Both the position numbers and the translations under genes were made by a program. 14,622 bases of DNA from Novosphingobium sp. UBA1948 (lineage in GTDB: Bacteria; Pseudomonadota; Alphaproteobacteria; Sphingomonadales; Sphingomonadaceae), in contig DDES01000162.1 of assembly GCA_002336765.1 (NCBI GenBank), positions 1 through 14,622 on the forward strand. Direction: 5' to 3'. The notes beneath the pieces were generated by a model. That model had not been told where the DNA came from. It worked only from the letters and a program-made list of their open reading frames with translations, and searched no databases. Positions 13,637-14,622 of this stretch are shown here, in pieces (position 1 is the first letter of the stretch; the number at the start of each line of letters is the position of its first letter).

Positions 13637-14542
13637 ATGACCGACACCAGCATCGACACCGTCATCATCCCGCCTTCGCGCGATCTGGGCGATGGCTTCA
13701 CCGTGCGCCGCGCGCTGCCTACCGCGGGGCGGCGCATGGTGGGGCCCTTCATCTTCTTCGACCAGATGGGCCCAGCCGCGCTGGAGGCCGGCCATGCGCT
13801 CGATGTGCGCCCGCATCCGCATATCAATCTCGCCACGCTCACCTATCTCGTGGAAGGCCAGATTATGCACCGCGACTCGCTGGGCAGCGAGCAGGTGATC
13901 CGGCCGGGCGAGGTCAACTGGATGACGGCGGGGCGCGGCATCGTCCATTCCGAACGCACGCCGCAGGAGTTGCGTTCGGGGTCCAGCAGCCTGTTCGGAT
14001 TGCAGACGTGGTTGGCGCTTCCGGTGGCGCATGAGGAAGTGGCGCCCGAATTTTTCCACTATGGCGCCGATCAGATGCCCACCGTCACCGACAAGGGCGT
14101 TTCGCTCAGCCTTGTGGCGGGCACGGCGGACGGGATGGTATCGCCGGTCAAGACCTATTCCGACCTGTTCTATGCCGATCTGACGCTGGGCGCGGGCGGG
14201 CGCTATCGCCTCGCCGCAGAGCATGTCGAGCGGGCTTTCTTTGTGGTGAGCGGCACCGCGCGGGTCGAGGGGCAGGAGGGCACCTTCGATGCCAGCCAGC
14301 TCATCGTGCTCAAGCCCGATGCCGAGGTGGTGTTAACCAGTGACACGGGCGCGCGGCTGATGCTGCTGGGTGGCGAGCCGATGCCGGAAAAGCGCTATAT
14401 CTACTGGAACTTCGTGTCGAGCCGCCCCGACCGCATCGAGCAGGCCAAGCAGGACTGGCGCGAGGGCCGGTTCCCGACCGTGCCGCAGGAAAGCGAGTTC
14501 ATCCCCTTGCCGCCCGACGTGCCCGGTGCCAAGCTGGCCTGA
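13637..14542 (+). CDS. Pirin-family bicupin protein (long type)
   Basis: This 301-residue protein is a second, longer pirin. The cupin metal motif reads RPHPHINLATLTY (H60, H62), with HSE at 104-106 completing the usual iron ligands. It has the long-type features VGPFIFFDQMGP (35-46) and the C-terminal YIYWNFVSSRPDRIEQAKQDW (394-414 in gene order, about residues 254-274). GAGGAG lies 8 bases before the ATG at 13637. The gap to the first pirin gene is 26 bases and the next gene follows after 13, so they are cotranscribed. It is distinct in length and sequence from the first pirin, so this is not a recent duplication. The substrate is unknown. Confidence 0.9.
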   Translation: MTDTSIDTVIIPPSRDLGDGFTVRRALPTAGRRMVGPFIFFDQMGPAALEAGHALDVRPHPHINLATLTYLVEGQIMHRDSLGSEQVIRPGEVNWMTAGRGIVHSERTPQELRSGSSSLFGLQTWLALPVAHEEVAPEFFHYGADQMPTVTDKGVSLSLVAGTADGMVSPVKTYSDLFYADLTLGAGGRYRLAAEHVERAFFVVSGTARVEGQEGTFDASQLIVLKPDAEVVLTSDTGARLMLLGGEPMPEKRYIYWNFVSSRPDRIEQAKQDWREGRFPTVPQESEFIPLPPDVPGAKLA

Positions 14543-14555
14543 AAGAGGGAGAGTG

Positions 14556-14622
14556 ATGATGGGCGGCTATGCCAAATCCGAGGAAACCGGCAAGGGTGGT
14601 TATCAACTGGCGATCGAGGCGG
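14556..14622 (+). CDS. Start of a third operon gene, probably OsmC-family (partial)
   Basis: Only 22 codons are visible. They begin MMGGYAKSEETGKGGYQ and follow the second pirin stop by 13 bases, with GAGGGAGAG before the ATG. The AKSEETGKGxYQ start resembles the N-terminus of OsmC/Ohr-type peroxide-related proteins, which often sit beside pirins in alphaproteobacteria. Too little sequence is present for a firm call; ATG 14559 is an alternative start. Confidence 0.4.
   Translation, partial: MMGGYAKSEETGKGGYQLAIEA

Noticed and set aside
1..14622. CRISPR arrays, tRNA or rRNA genes, insertion sequences
   Set aside because: No regularly spaced repeats, no cloverleaf-like sequences and no transposase motifs were seen.

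Overview
The window is GC-rich with dense, tightly packed genes. Gene content and protein style point to an alphaproteobacterium of the sphingomonad group, most likely Novosphingobium or a close relative. This rests on the DUF4402-type secreted proteins, the Pseudomonas-type long isocitrate lyase paired with a RamB/ScfR-like regulator, and the two small sphingomonad-style orphan genes. It was judged by eye, without a database search. No rRNA, tRNA, CRISPR array or insertion sequence was seen, and no gene-free stretch exceeds about 200 bases.

Left third (1-5659, all minus strand): a surface-fibre locus resembling a chaperone-usher system. In transcription order it holds four small secreted subunit-like proteins (5659-5093, 5091-4528, 4353-3850, 3683-3147), a possible 21-residue basic peptide (3126-3061), a PapD-like periplasmic chaperone (2992-2021) and a large outer-membrane usher-like protein (2024 to beyond the left edge). 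The chaperone and usher genes overlap by 4 bases, and the first two subunit genes are 1 base apart. Two subunits end with the classical pilin beta-zipper signature: glycine 14 residues from the C-terminus and a penultimate tyrosine. This supports chaperone capture and donor-strand-type assembly. Hairpins in two of the intergenic gaps could set subunit ratios.

Middle (5660-6734): a regulatory-looking gap with a CtrA-like box and a perfect palindrome separates the fibre locus from a divergent 89-residue orphan gene. That gene converges on a second unrecognised gene of 148 residues.

Right half (6735-14622): a Tat-exported DUF885 family protein has a strong 24-base palindrome before its start. 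Upstream of it is isocitrate lyase (aceA), with a clear intrinsic terminator and a duplicated tail just after its stop codon. Divergent from aceA is a RamB/ScfR-like regulator, with a perfect 9-base-arm palindrome between them that closely resembles RamB half-sites. This forms a self-contained glyoxylate-shunt control unit. The regulator converges on a LysR-type regulator, with overlapping stop codons. The LysR gene is divergent from two pirin-family bicupins and the start of a third gene, probably OsmC-like, suggesting a small redox or aromatic-stress operon under LysR control.
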